This document shows, in pieces, positions 1 through 7,069 of a stretch of 28,152 nucleotides of DNA (within the stretch, counting starts at the first letter, position 1; the number at the start of each line of letters is the position of its first letter). The notes beneath the pieces were generated by a model. It was not told the DNA's origin. It worked only from the letters and a program-made list of their open reading frames with translations, and ran no database searches. This stretch comes from Caryophanales bacterium UBA7581 (GTDB lineage: Bacteria; Bacillota_I; Bacilli_A; RFN20; CAG-826), in assembly GCA_002477825.1 (NCBI GenBank), contig DLKT01000036.1, positions 1 to 28,152 of the forward strand. The letters are read 5' to 3'. Position numbers and translations under genes: made by a program.

Positions 1-2
1 CA

Positions 3-152
3 ATTATTACGAGACTGAATCGTCATTTAAGAAAGGTATATAATAAAAAAAATCTTACAGATCAACAATTAATTGACGAAATCATTCAACCTTTTGCTGA
101 TATTCTATTCACCGATTTTAGTGTGATTGATATTGATGAATTTGATATTTAA
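3..152 (+). CDS. C-terminal end of an unknown protein (5' end outside window)
   Basis: The frame is open from base 3 and ends at a TAA at 150-152, giving 49 residues. The other two plus frames stop early. The peptide is basic and helical at its start, then acidic (ending DIDEFDI). I do not recognise a family. It runs the same way as rpsD, but a strong promoter lies between them, so the two are probably separate transcription units. No obvious hairpin terminator follows the stop. It could also be a chance open frame, but 49 codons without a stop in such AT-rich DNA makes a real gene tail more likely. Confidence 0.5.
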   Translation: MITRLNRHLRKVYNKKNLTDQQLIDEIIQPFADILFTDFSVIDIDEFDI

Positions 153-213
153 ACTGCATTTAGTTTGTCAGTTGGGGTTTATATATAAATATGTAGATTT
201 TTTCCGTTTTTTC

Positions 214-242
214 TTGACTTATAAGAAGAAAATCGGTATATT
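214..242 (+). promoter_or_regulatory. Promoter of rpsD (housekeeping sigma type)
   Basis: TTGACT at 214-219 and TATATT at 237-242 are separated by exactly 17 bases. The predicted start of transcription is near 249, right at the first hairpin of the leader, which supports the assignment. Confidence 0.8.
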
Positions 243-247
243 ATTAA

Positions 248-361
248 CTGCATGTAATGCAGCATGTACATATAGCTTGTCCGATGTTTGAAAACAAATT
301 CGAGAAGTAGCCTTGCTGAAGTAGTGAAACTCATGATTCAAACATCCGAAGTTTAGGATGT
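248..361 (+). promoter_or_regulatory. Structured rpsD leader, probable S4 autoregulation element
   Basis: The roughly 160-base untranslated region before rpsD is rich in pairing. A 6-bp hairpin (248-253 with 257-262) sits at the predicted transcript start. A perfect 10-bp helix joins 283-292 (GATGTTTGAA) to 337-346 (TTCAAACATC). The 3' arm of that helix can instead pair with 356-361: ACATCC at 342-347 with GGATGT. The two helices exclude each other. In Firmicutes, S4 is known to bind the leader of its own monocistronic rpsD mRNA and repress it, and the position here fits. That this leader works by switching between these helices is inference. Confidence 0.65.
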
Positions 362-408
362 GCACCTATTGCTTTATTTGCAAAAATAAAGAAAAGGAGG
401 AAAAACAA

Positions 409-1017
409 ATGTCTAGATACACTGGAGCCGATTGGAAACTTTCTCGTCGTTTAAACTTCTCTATTCTTGAAACCGGTAAGGAACTTGCAAAACGTCCTTA
501 TGGTCCAGGACAACATGGTAACGATCGTAAAAAGAAACCTTCCGAATATGGCCGTCAATTAATCGAAAAACAAAAACTTCGTTTAATGTATGGTGTGAAT
601 GAACGTCAATTCCGTCGTTTATTCTTAATGGCTAGTTCTTCTAAAGAAGTTACTGGTATTGCCTTCATGCGTATTCTTGAATCTCGTTTAGATAACTTAG
701 TTTATCGTATGGGATTTGCTAGAACCCGTCGTGCAGCTCGCCAACTCGTCAACCATGGTCATATCTTAGTTAACGGTAAGAAAGTCGATATTCCAAGTTA
801 TTTATGCAAAGTGAACGATGTCATTAGTGTGAAAGAAACTTCCAAAGGATTAAAAGTCATTGCTGAAGCTCTTGACTCTATGGCCGCCACTGTAAAATAC
901 GTTTCTGTGAACAAGGAACAAAAATCTGGTGTTTATTTACGTGAACCTGAACGTAATGAATTACCAGCCGATATCCAAGAATCACAAATCGTCGAATTCT
1001 ACAACCGCAAGTTATAG
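409..1017 (+). CDS. rpsD: 30S ribosomal protein S4
   Basis: S4 is a primary 16S rRNA binder that nucleates assembly of the 30S body and helps form the mRNA entry tunnel. The 202-residue product has the family start (MSRYTGADWKLSRRLN), the GPGQHG segment near residue 32, and the S4 RNA-binding domain around residues 92-155 (SRLDNLVYRMGFARTRRAAR, then LVNHGHILVNGKKVDIPSY). There are no N-terminal zinc-ligand cysteines, so it is the zinc-independent (C-minus) form. I start it at ATG 409, eight bases after AAGGAGG at 394-400. The frame stays open upstream to an ATG at 358, but that would add 17 non-homologous residues and overlap the leader. It is monocistronic, with its own promoter, leader and terminator. 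Confidence 0.97.
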   Translation: MSRYTGADWKLSRRLNFSILETGKELAKRPYGPGQHGNDRKKKPSEYGRQLIEKQKLRLMYGVNERQFRRLFLMASSSKEVTGIAFMRILESRLDNLVYRMGFARTRRAARQLVNHGHILVNGKKVDIPSYLCKVNDVISVKETSKGLKVIAEALDSMAATVKYVSVNKEQKSGVYLREPERNELPADIQESQIVEFYNRKL

Positions 1018-1024
1018 TCCAAAT

Positions 1025-1064
1025 AAAGAAGTCGAATCTCTTATGGGATTTGGCTTCTTTTTTT
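1025..1064 (+). terminator. Rho-independent terminator of rpsD
   Basis: A 14-bp stem, including G-U pairs, joins 1025-1038 to 1047-1060 and runs into a T tract. It begins seven bases after the rpsD stop. Confidence 0.85.
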
Positions 1065-1065
1065 C

Positions 1066-1094
1066 TTCTCTTCACTTGCGATTTCGTTTATAAT
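1066..1094 (+). promoter_or_regulatory. Candidate promoter for the membrane-protein pair
   Basis: A perfect TATAAT lies at 1089-1094. The -35 at 17-base spacing (TTCTCT, 1066-1071) is poor, so only the -10 is convincing. Confidence 0.5.
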
Positions 1095-1123
1095 AGTTTT
1101 GTTAAAAAGGAGTTGATTATTTT

Positions 1124-1696
1124 ATGGCAAAAAAAGAAAAAAAGAGTGACAATCATATTTTGATTCTCTTAGCTGGATTATTTCTTATTTTGAAGTTCTT
1201 ATTTGAAGGTGGTATTCCTTCTCCATCGGGTGATTTATTAAATTTCATCGTTGGGTTATTTACTTTAATTGTTATCTTAGCGTTCTATGGATATTTCGTC
1301 TTTGGTGCGAAAGGATGCAATTCGACGATTCGCGCTTTAGCGCCATCGGTATTATTATTAATTCTATATGGTCATTATTCCATTAATTATGGTAACGCTA
1401 ATGTCACAAAATATTTAGGTGCAATTGCGAATATGGCTTATTTATTAATTATCTTATGTGGCTTTGTTTATTTATTCACTAAACATAAGATTATCGGTAC
1501 AGTATTCGCTTGGTCTAGCTTAGTTTACGCTGCTTTCTGCTTCTTAAGCTACATCGTTTTATTAATCATCAACTTAATTAATGGCGTAGAAGGTGCTTTC
1601 AATTTACAATCTTGCTTATCTACAATGCTTTTAGTAGGTTCTCTTGTCATTTTAGGTATTACCACTCGTAAAATTGCTGATCATCAACAATTATAA
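1124..1696 (+). CDS. Small multi-pass membrane protein of unknown function
   Basis: The 190-residue protein has a short lysine-rich N-terminus (MAKKEKK) followed by about six hydrophobic segments, at roughly 12-28, 39-60, 69-83, 95-116, 121-149 and 165-183. The loops are short, with positive residues near the cytoplasmic ends. I see no enzymatic or transport motif and do not recognise a family. AAGGAG at 1107-1112 lies 11 bases before the ATG. The next gene starts 13 bases after its stop, so the two are probably co-transcribed and may act together at the membrane. A terminator follows the second gene. The function is unknown. Confidence 0.8.
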   Translation: MAKKEKKSDNHILILLAGLFLILKFLFEGGIPSPSGDLLNFIVGLFTLIVILAFYGYFVFGAKGCNSTIRALAPSVLLLILYGHYSINYGNANVTKYLGAIANMAYLLIILCGFVYLFTKHKIIGTVFAWSSLVYAAFCFLSYIVLLIINLINGVEGAFNLQSCLSTMLLVGSLVILGITTRKIADHQQL

Positions 1697-1709
1697 TGAG
1701 GAACTACAT

Positions 1710-2222
1710 ATGCGTAAGAATAAAATGATAAAAAACGAAACCGCTACGATAAATCTTCATGTACGAGATGATAGTGATTTTCTTTCTCCTTATGCTGAAG
1801 AAGGTAAACCAATTATCTCTACAGAAATTGCTGATTTCTTAGAGAAAACGATTCGTGCCTATCATCCAAATTGCCCGGTCGTTCTCAATATCCATTCCAC
1901 TTGTATCGATGATAATGAAAAAATACAGTATCAAAAAGCAATTCGTAATTATTTCTCTTTAGAATTAGAAGATAATGTTCGAGAAATGAAACGAATTTCG
2001 ATTAAAACCTTAATTTTCACTATTATCGGTGTAATTACTCTAGCATTTATGTTTGTTCTTGATCATATTGGTGTTAATTCCTTATGGATTGAAGTGATTG
2101 ATATTTTTGCTTGGGTATTTTTATGGGAAGCGGTTGATTTATTCTTTATTGAACGTTCTCACTTGCTGATTCGTGCAAAAAGGCTACAGAACTTTATTCA
2201 AATGAAAATTAACTATTTATAA
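1710..2222 (+). CDS. Conserved hypothetical protein with two C-terminal membrane segments
   Basis: The 170-residue protein has a soluble N-terminal part of about 100 residues, including a stretch reading HVRDDSDFLSPYAEEGKPII and a CIDDNEK segment. Two hydrophobic segments follow (about 108-127 and 132-151), then a basic tail after WEAVDLFFIERSHL. It resembles an uncharacterised family that I have seen widely in Bacillota with the same order: an N-terminal 'DDFLSP...PIISxEvAdFLE' region and a C-terminal WEAVD motif. No function is known to me. The start is ATG 1710, preceded by GAGG at 1698-1701. An earlier in-frame ATG at 1674 lies inside the upstream gene and has no good ribosome site. Confidence 0.8.
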   Translation: MRKNKMIKNETATINLHVRDDSDFLSPYAEEGKPIISTEIADFLEKTIRAYHPNCPVVLNIHSTCIDDNEKIQYQKAIRNYFSLELEDNVREMKRISIKTLIFTIIGVITLAFMFVLDHIGVNSLWIEVIDIFAWVFLWEAVDLFFIERSHLLIRAKRLQNFIQMKINYL

Positions 2223-2248
2223 AAAGGAGACAAAACGTCTCCTTTTTT
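2221..2248. terminator. Bidirectional terminator between the membrane-protein pair and fic
   Basis: A perfect 11-bp stem (2221-2231 with 2237-2247) with a 5-base loop has A-rich and T-rich flanks, so it can end transcripts from both strands. It starts within the TAA of the plus-strand gene. It is the best terminator candidate for the convergent fic gene too. Confidence 0.85.
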
Positions 2249-2341
2249 ATTGTATTAACTATTTAAAAAATATGGTAAAGCAATCTTTTAGTGATGCCTT
2301 TTTATAAGTCATTGATTTGCATTTTTCTTTGCATAATCTCG

Positions 2342-3388
2342 TTAATTTTTTCTAAAGTAAAAAGTTGATTTTCCTTTTCCCTTTCTTTCAATAACGCCCT
2401 CATCCATTAGTGTTTTTAACGAATTTTCAATAGACGTTTTACCAATAGACGGAACAAGTTCCATAATATCGCTCTTGGTAAATTTACCAATTGTATTATT
2501 TACTGCATTTCTTACTAAATCAATTGCAGAAGCTTTGCTTTCCACTAAAGTTACTCTGTCTTCAAAATCTCGATATGCTGCAAGAATTATTCCAAGCATA
2601 TATTTTATAAAGGGAGTTATATCGTTTTCTTCACTATTCCAATTGATATCGCTTTTTTCTAACATTTCATAATAGCTATCTTTTGTTTTTTCGATTTTAC
2701 TTTCTAAACTTACGTATTTACCTACTACATAACCTGCTCGATACAAAAGCAAAGTTGTAAGTAATCGTGACATTCTTCCATTACCATCATTGAATGGATG
2801 AATACACAAGAAATCAAGAATAAATGCAGGAATAAGAATTAATGGGTCTATTTCACAAGCATCTATTTCATGATTAAAGCTTTCGCATATAGCTTCTATA
2901 GCCATTGGTGTTTCAAACGGATCAAGTGGCATGAAACGTACAATTTGTTCACCATTTTCTTTGATTTCTGCAATATAATTCTGCGTATTCTTGAATCTTC
3001 CACCAATCCCTCTTTGAGAATAATGATACAATACTTTATGGAGTTGCAAAATATATGAAGATTTTAACGGAATATATTCATAGTTTTCATGAATTAAGGC
3101 TAATGCATCTCGGTATCCCGAAATTTCTTCTTCATCCCTATTTCTTGGTGTGGTTTTTTGTTCGCATAACTTTTTAATACGAGCCGCTGTGGTTACAATC
3201 CCCTCTATTTTATTAGAAGACTCGGTGCTTTGTATTTTTGCTATCTCTACAAGTTTCTCGAGTGTTGCACGCTTTTGTTTTAAAAACAATGTCTGTTTTC
3301 CTTTATATTCGTGGATTTGAGCAACTAATCCTAGCATTTCACTATCCCACTTAATATCTTTTAATTTTTTATAATTAAAATTTCTCAT
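2342..3388 (-). CDS. Fic family protein AMP-transferase, class II, with C-terminal winged helix
   Basis: Fic enzymes transfer AMP, or another nucleotide part, to hydroxyl side chains of target proteins. The 348-residue protein has an N-terminal Fic_N-like region, the canonical catalytic motif at 197-208 (HPFNDGNGRMSR: His197 base, Asn200-Asp201, Arg205 and Arg208), and a winged-helix DNA-binding domain at about 286-348. The class II inhibitory motif (S/T)xxxE(G/N) is present at 58-63 (SNKIEG). Its Glu62 should block the ATP gamma-phosphate site, so the enzyme is probably self-inhibited. All catalytic residues are intact. AGGAGG (3397-3402) lies eight bases before the ATG. It is transcribed alone from a perfect promoter inside repeated boxes, which suggests self-regulation by its winged helix. 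The target protein is unknown. No antitoxin partner is adjacent, as expected for class II. Confidence 0.93.
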   Translation of the reverse strand: MRNFNYKKLKDIKWDSEMLGLVAQIHEYKGKQTLFLKQKRATLEKLVEIAKIQSTESSNKIEGIVTTAARIKKLCEQKTTPRNRDEEEISGYRDALALIHENYEYIPLKSSYILQLHKVLYHYSQRGIGGRFKNTQNYIAEIKENGEQIVRFMPLDPFETPMAIEAICESFNHEIDACEIDPLILIPAFILDFLCIHPFNDGNGRMSRLLTTLLLYRAGYVVGKYVSLESKIEKTKDSYYEMLEKSDINWNSEENDITPFIKYMLGIILAAYRDFEDRVTLVESKASAIDLVRNAVNNTIGKFTKSDIMELVPSIGKTSIENSLKTLMDEGVIERKGKGKSTFYFRKN

Positions 3389-3405
3389 ACGCCTAGCCTC
3401 CTATC

Positions 3406-3510
3406 AATTAGCCCAATTATACCGCCAAATTGGGCGATTGTCAATTTTTTAGGTGATTATACGCACAATTTTAACTTGAATTGGGCGATTAATTAATTTT
3501 TTGGGTGATA
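3406..3510. repeat. Three operator-like boxes around the fic promoter
   Basis: The 12-mer AATTGGGCGATT occurs at 3428-3439 (in the spacer, touching the -35) and again at 3479-3490. An inverted near-copy (AATTAGCCCAATT) at 3406-3418 overlaps the -10. The two direct copies sit in a longer duplication of about 30 bp, which continues as a T tract and then a GGTGAT or GGGTGAT segment, offset by 51 bp with a one-base indel. The inner pair of boxes straddles the promoter as an inverted repeat. Occupation would block RNA polymerase. The binding protein is not shown by the sequence. The Fic C-terminal winged helix is a candidate. Confidence 0.75.
3416..3444 (-). promoter_or_regulatory. Perfect-consensus promoter of fic
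   Basis: Reading the minus strand, TTGACA (3439-3444) and TATAAT (3416-3421) are separated by exactly 17 bases. The predicted start, near 3409, gives a leader of about 20 bases that holds the AGGAGG site. A promoter this strong for a potentially toxic enzyme implies tight repression. Confidence 0.9.
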
Positions 3511-3684
3511 CTAGATAGAACAATTTCATTGAAAGGTCGACGATAAGAGTAAAAGGAAATCGTGAAAATTTTTGACTGCTCTACTATAGTATTTGAATGA
3601 TCATATCCTAAAATTATTATATCTTTATTTCTTTCTTTTTATGTGAGTTAACACTAATTTATAATTGACTTTATTTTAAACACC
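3511..3684. other. Intergenic stretch with no recognised feature
   Basis: The rest of the 352-bp gap between fic and the lipoprotein gene is AT-rich. I find no open frame with a ribosome site, no properly spaced promoter and no stable hairpin here. Confidence 0.5.
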
Positions 3685-3721
3685 AAAAAAGGTGATATAT
3701 CCTTTTTAGATACACCACCTT
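3685..3721 (-). terminator. Terminator of the lipoprotein gene
   Basis: On the minus strand a 13-bp stem with two G-U pairs (3709-3721 with 3689-3701) is followed by a run of T. It lies about 20 bases after the lipoprotein stop. Confidence 0.85.
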
Positions 3722-3740
3722 AGATTTGAAAGTTTTGGGG

Positions 3741-6700
3741 TTATTTTCTTAAATATTCTTCCCATTCATTATAATTTGAAATATTCTTGGTATGAACATA
3801 GCTGAGTGCTTCTTGAATTTGATTAATTTTTTCTTGATCTACTTCACTATTTTGGATTACTTCATTGATTGCGTTTTCAATTAGATCAATACAATTTGCT
3901 TCCCAACCATTAGGATTATGAAGTCTCATGTAATTCAAATATTCAGCTTCTAATGCGTAAGCTGTATTATCGCTATGATAAAGATAATATAAAGAAGAGG
4001 AAACAATTTCTTGATAGAACTTTTGATAATGTTCTTCCATTTCTTTTTGGAATAAAAGCGCTGTTTCTAAGGAACTAAAGGCAGCAGAATCCTTTTCTTT
4101 TATACGTTTTATAGAGGAATCAACATACTCCATAAATTTGTTAACTAATGCCTCATAAACTTGTTGACTATAGTTTTTAAAATCGGTTAAATCGAGTTGC
4201 GATAACGATTCATCTAAACATTGATTGATTTTATCTTGAATCAAACAAAGAGTTTTATAATTTTCATATAACTCTGTTTCTGTAGCCGTTTCTAAATCTA
4301 AAGTTATATAGTTCTTTAGATCTTGTTCAATTTCTTGTACTTTAATGACTTCACTTTCACTTCTTTTTTTCGTGTATTCTTCCCATTCAGAAGAATAGCT
4401 TTCTTTTATATAACTCTTTTGCGCTTTGGTAAAGGAATTTACTTTTTGAACAACAGTTTCAATATCTAAAGAAGAAAAATCTTTCATAAAGTCTTCTACT
4501 TCTTGTTTTTGGCTATTATATCGTTTTAATAGGTTTTCTAACGTACTTTCATTATAGAAGAATCCTTGAACTTCACCATTATAAACAAGATTTTTCACCT
4601 TTTCTGAAAGAGACTTATATTCATTATCTACTTTGACTAATTGCTGATAATAAGCATCATTCAGAGCAAAATCCGTGTTCAAATCGCCAATTTTTTTACG
4701 CATACGTTGGGCTCTTTTTTCTAAATCTATCTCTTCTTCTATATCAAAAGAGAAATCTTCTTCTGTTTTATTTGTTTCTAGTAAGGAAATATGGATGGAG
4801 CAAACTAATGGATAATCTTTTTCTTTATCATATACTTCGCCTTCTAAAACTTCTTTTTTCCATATTTTTAATGTACTCGCTTGCTCTTTATTTTTAGATA
4901 TGAACAATTCCATATGGTCTAAAGGTTTATAAAGTTCAAATAAAGAGTCTACTGCATACCCCATTTCATTTCCTAACTTGTGATATGCAAGATCAGAAAG
5001 TGATTCATGAAATAAACTTTCGGCAATTAAATCAATGAAAGCATTTGGTAAATATATACTTATTCCTTCATCTGTTTTTGAAAAATTAATGAAGGATAGA
5101 AGTTGTTTTAAAATTGATAAAGAAAATTGATAGCTATCTTTTTCTTCACTCATCGTGGTAGTAAATACATTGATTTCTTTAAAATAATGAAGTTCTGCAT
5201 CTTTATACATCAATAAATAAAGGCTTCCTTCTAAATATAAAATTCGTCCTCGATTCACATCTTTTAAACTTTTTAATTCCTCAGGCGCTTGCTCTAGAAG
5301 CGCTAAATTATTGATTAAATTGGTAATAGAAGAAGATAAATCAAAATCAAACGATACCTTCAACATATCTTCTACGCTATTTTCAAGTGTGTTAAGCCCA
5401 ATATAGATATTTCCTTTTATTGCTTCACTTTCTTGTTGATCCGTTTCATTATTTTTAGATAAAGCATCTAATGAAAGTTGAACTTGATAACTTCTTTCTA
5501 ATTGAGAAACATACGTATCTAAATCATCAGGTGTTACATATTTTTGGTTACTAACTTTAAAATCAATACCATAGGATATATCGTTAGAAGCAAGCTGTAA
5601 ACGAATTGTCTCAATATTGTTAGAAGGCATGGTGATTAATACTTCTAATGACGGACTTGATAAGGATATACCTAATAAATGGGCGATTGAAACAATATTT
5701 TCATTTAAACCCGCTAATAAATCATCTTTTAAAATAATGCGATAGGTATCCTCTAAACCTTCAACTTTATTAATTTCTAAGCTATCATAAGAAGCACTTA
5801 ACACACTAAATGATGAAATAATTCCCATCATGGCTTGTGCATTTATAGCAATTTTTTGATTTTTCCAGTTCATATAAAGAACCGAATCTTTATAAATAAT
5901 AGAAGTGTTTTCTTCATTGATTTTTACATCTACTCTTCCTTCAAAAGCGGAATAAGGATTACTAATAAAACCAAACGTATCGACTTTAAAATGAACATTG
6001 ACTGTTCCTTTTATAGAATCTTCATTAGGAATATTTCCTTCTAAAAGAACGCCGTTTTTTAAATCTAATTTCATCAAAGCCATCATTATTTTTTGATAGT
6101 ATGCCTTTTGATTCTTATTTAAAATATCACGTGGTGTTTCATAACAAGTGGCTTCTAATCTTGCCTCATTAGGAATCGCTATTTCCTCTTCATAACGAGA
6201 AAAAGTTGTCGTTTCATTTTCTTGGCACTTCATTTGAGAATAAGCGCCAATATTCGCATAGTATTCCGCTTTTACTTGATAAGAAATCGGTGTTAAATCA
6301 CTTTTTACACGTAAAGTAAAAGATATTGATTCTGTATAATTAGGAGTATTCTGATATTCTTTTAATTTTAATTTTTGTTGATTTTCTAAATTTGCTGCAC
6401 TCGCGTCTAATTCCATGATAAAAGAATAAGAGCCATCATTCTCTTGCTTCTTTTCAATAGACTTGATTGTATTTTGATTCAAAACATAATTAGAAAGTAC
6501 TTTACTGGGTAATAGACCATAATAGGAAGCATAATCTGAAGCTAAAACGCAATAGTATTCGTTATTTTCTTGAACCGCGACAAGTTGGTTCTTTTCATAT
6601 GCTATATGACGATAAGAAAACAAGGAATTATCACTATATAATTCTTGGTAATACGCTCCATCATTTTTTATTTCTAAATGAGTAGAAGAAGTCGTATAGG

Positions 6701-6956
6701 TTACCATGTCTTTCGTTAAAATCGTGCTAGTGGTCGTATTTTTTTGATAAGAAGAAAGATTTTCGGTTTTACCTAAAGACGCAAAAACCGCTGTTAAAGG
6801 ATCTATCTTATCAATATTTACTTTACTTAAATGAAGGATTGTATCTTGGTTTGACTTTGCTTCTGGAATTTTTGTTTCCGTTTCATTTGCACATGAAAAA
6901 AGTAAACTAGATAGTAAAAAAGGTAATACACTTACATTTATCCATCTTTTTTTCAT
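3741..6956 (-). CDS. Very large secreted lipoprotein of unknown function
   Basis: The 1,071-residue protein starts with a lipoprotein signal peptide: MKKR, a hydrophobic stretch, then the lipobox LFSC with Cys22 as the lipidated residue. It is thus anchored on the outer face of the membrane. The next 720 or so residues are beta-rich and look like a tandem duplication: segments starting near KGTVNVHFKVD and KGNIYIGLNTLE each lead into a Lxx-hydrophobic strand pattern, suggesting LolA-like or similar lipoprotein folds. The last 320 residues (from about 750) are helical and acidic. They contain two stretches of the FIVAR-like kind seen in Gram-positive surface proteins (YKSLSEKVKNLVYN near 780 and NSFTKAQKSYI near 840). 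I know no family or function for the whole. It follows the Fic-like gene by 113 bp and ends at a strong terminator. It has a weak promoter of its own, so expression may be partly independent. Confidence 0.85.
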   Translation of the reverse strand: MKKRWINVSVLPFLLSSLLFSCANETETKIPEAKSNQDTILHLSKVNIDKIDPLTAVFASLGKTENLSSYQKNTTTSTILTKDMVTYTTSSTHLEIKNDGAYYQELYSDNSLFSYRHIAYEKNQLVAVQENNEYYCVLASDYASYYGLLPSKVLSNYVLNQNTIKSIEKKQENDGSYSFIMELDASAANLENQQKLKLKEYQNTPNYTESISFTLRVKSDLTPISYQVKAEYYANIGAYSQMKCQENETTTFSRYEEEIAIPNEARLEATCYETPRDILNKNQKAYYQKIMMALMKLDLKNGVLLEGNIPNEDSIKGTVNVHFKVDTFGFISNPYSAFEGRVDVKINEENTSIIYKDSVLYMNWKNQKIAINAQAMMGIISSFSVLSASYDSLEINKVEGLEDTYRIILKDDLLAGLNENIVSIAHLLGISLSSPSLEVLITMPSNNIETIRLQLASNDISYGIDFKVSNQKYVTPDDLDTYVSQLERSYQVQLSLDALSKNNETDQQESEAIKGNIYIGLNTLENSVEDMLKVSFDFDLSSSITNLINNLALLEQAPEELKSLKDVNRGRILYLEGSLYLLMYKDAELHYFKEINVFTTTMSEEKDSYQFSLSILKQLLSFINFSKTDEGISIYLPNAFIDLIAESLFHESLSDLAYHKLGNEMGYAVDSLFELYKPLDHMELFISKNKEQASTLKIWKKEVLEGEVYDKEKDYPLVCSIHISLLETNKTEEDFSFDIEEEIDLEKRAQRMRKKIGDLNTDFALNDAYYQQLVKVDNEYKSLSEKVKNLVYNGEVQGFFYNESTLENLLKRYNSQKQEVEDFMKDFSSLDIETVVQKVNSFTKAQKSYIKESYSSEWEEYTKKRSESEVIKVQEIEQDLKNYITLDLETATETELYENYKTLCLIQDKINQCLDESLSQLDLTDFKNYSQQVYEALVNKFMEYVDSSIKRIKEKDSAAFSSLETALLFQKEMEEHYQKFYQEIVSSSLYYLYHSDNTAYALEAEYLNYMRLHNPNGWEANCIDLIENAINEVIQNSEVDQEKINQIQEALSYVHTKNISNYNEWEEYLRK

Positions 6957-6983
6957 AAGAATTCACATCCTTTTTCCACTAAC

Positions 6984-6992
6984 ATCATAGCA
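6984..6992 (-). promoter_or_regulatory. Candidate extended -10 promoter of the lipoprotein gene
   Basis: The minus strand reads TGCTATGAT here, an extended -10 (TGn plus TATGAT). No good -35 is present. It would start transcripts about 20 bases before the lipoprotein start codon. Confidence 0.45.
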
Positions 6993-7069
6993 TAAACTAG
7001 CTAAAAATAGAAATGTTAAGCAAATAAAAGAAAAGTATTTTATGTCTTTAAAAAGAATAAATTGATAAT

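Noticed and set aside
409..500. Zinc-binding N-terminus of S4
   Set aside because: The cysteines appear only if translation began at 358. The real start at 409 gives an S4 without zinc ligands.
878..1075. 65-codon minus-strand open frame over the end of rpsD
   Set aside because: It is antisense to rpsD and starts beyond the rpsD terminator. No ribosome site or family.
2342..3388. Doc/Phd-type toxin-antitoxin pair at fic
   Set aside because: No small antitoxin frame lies next to the gene, and the inhibitory SNKIEG motif is inside the Fic protein itself.
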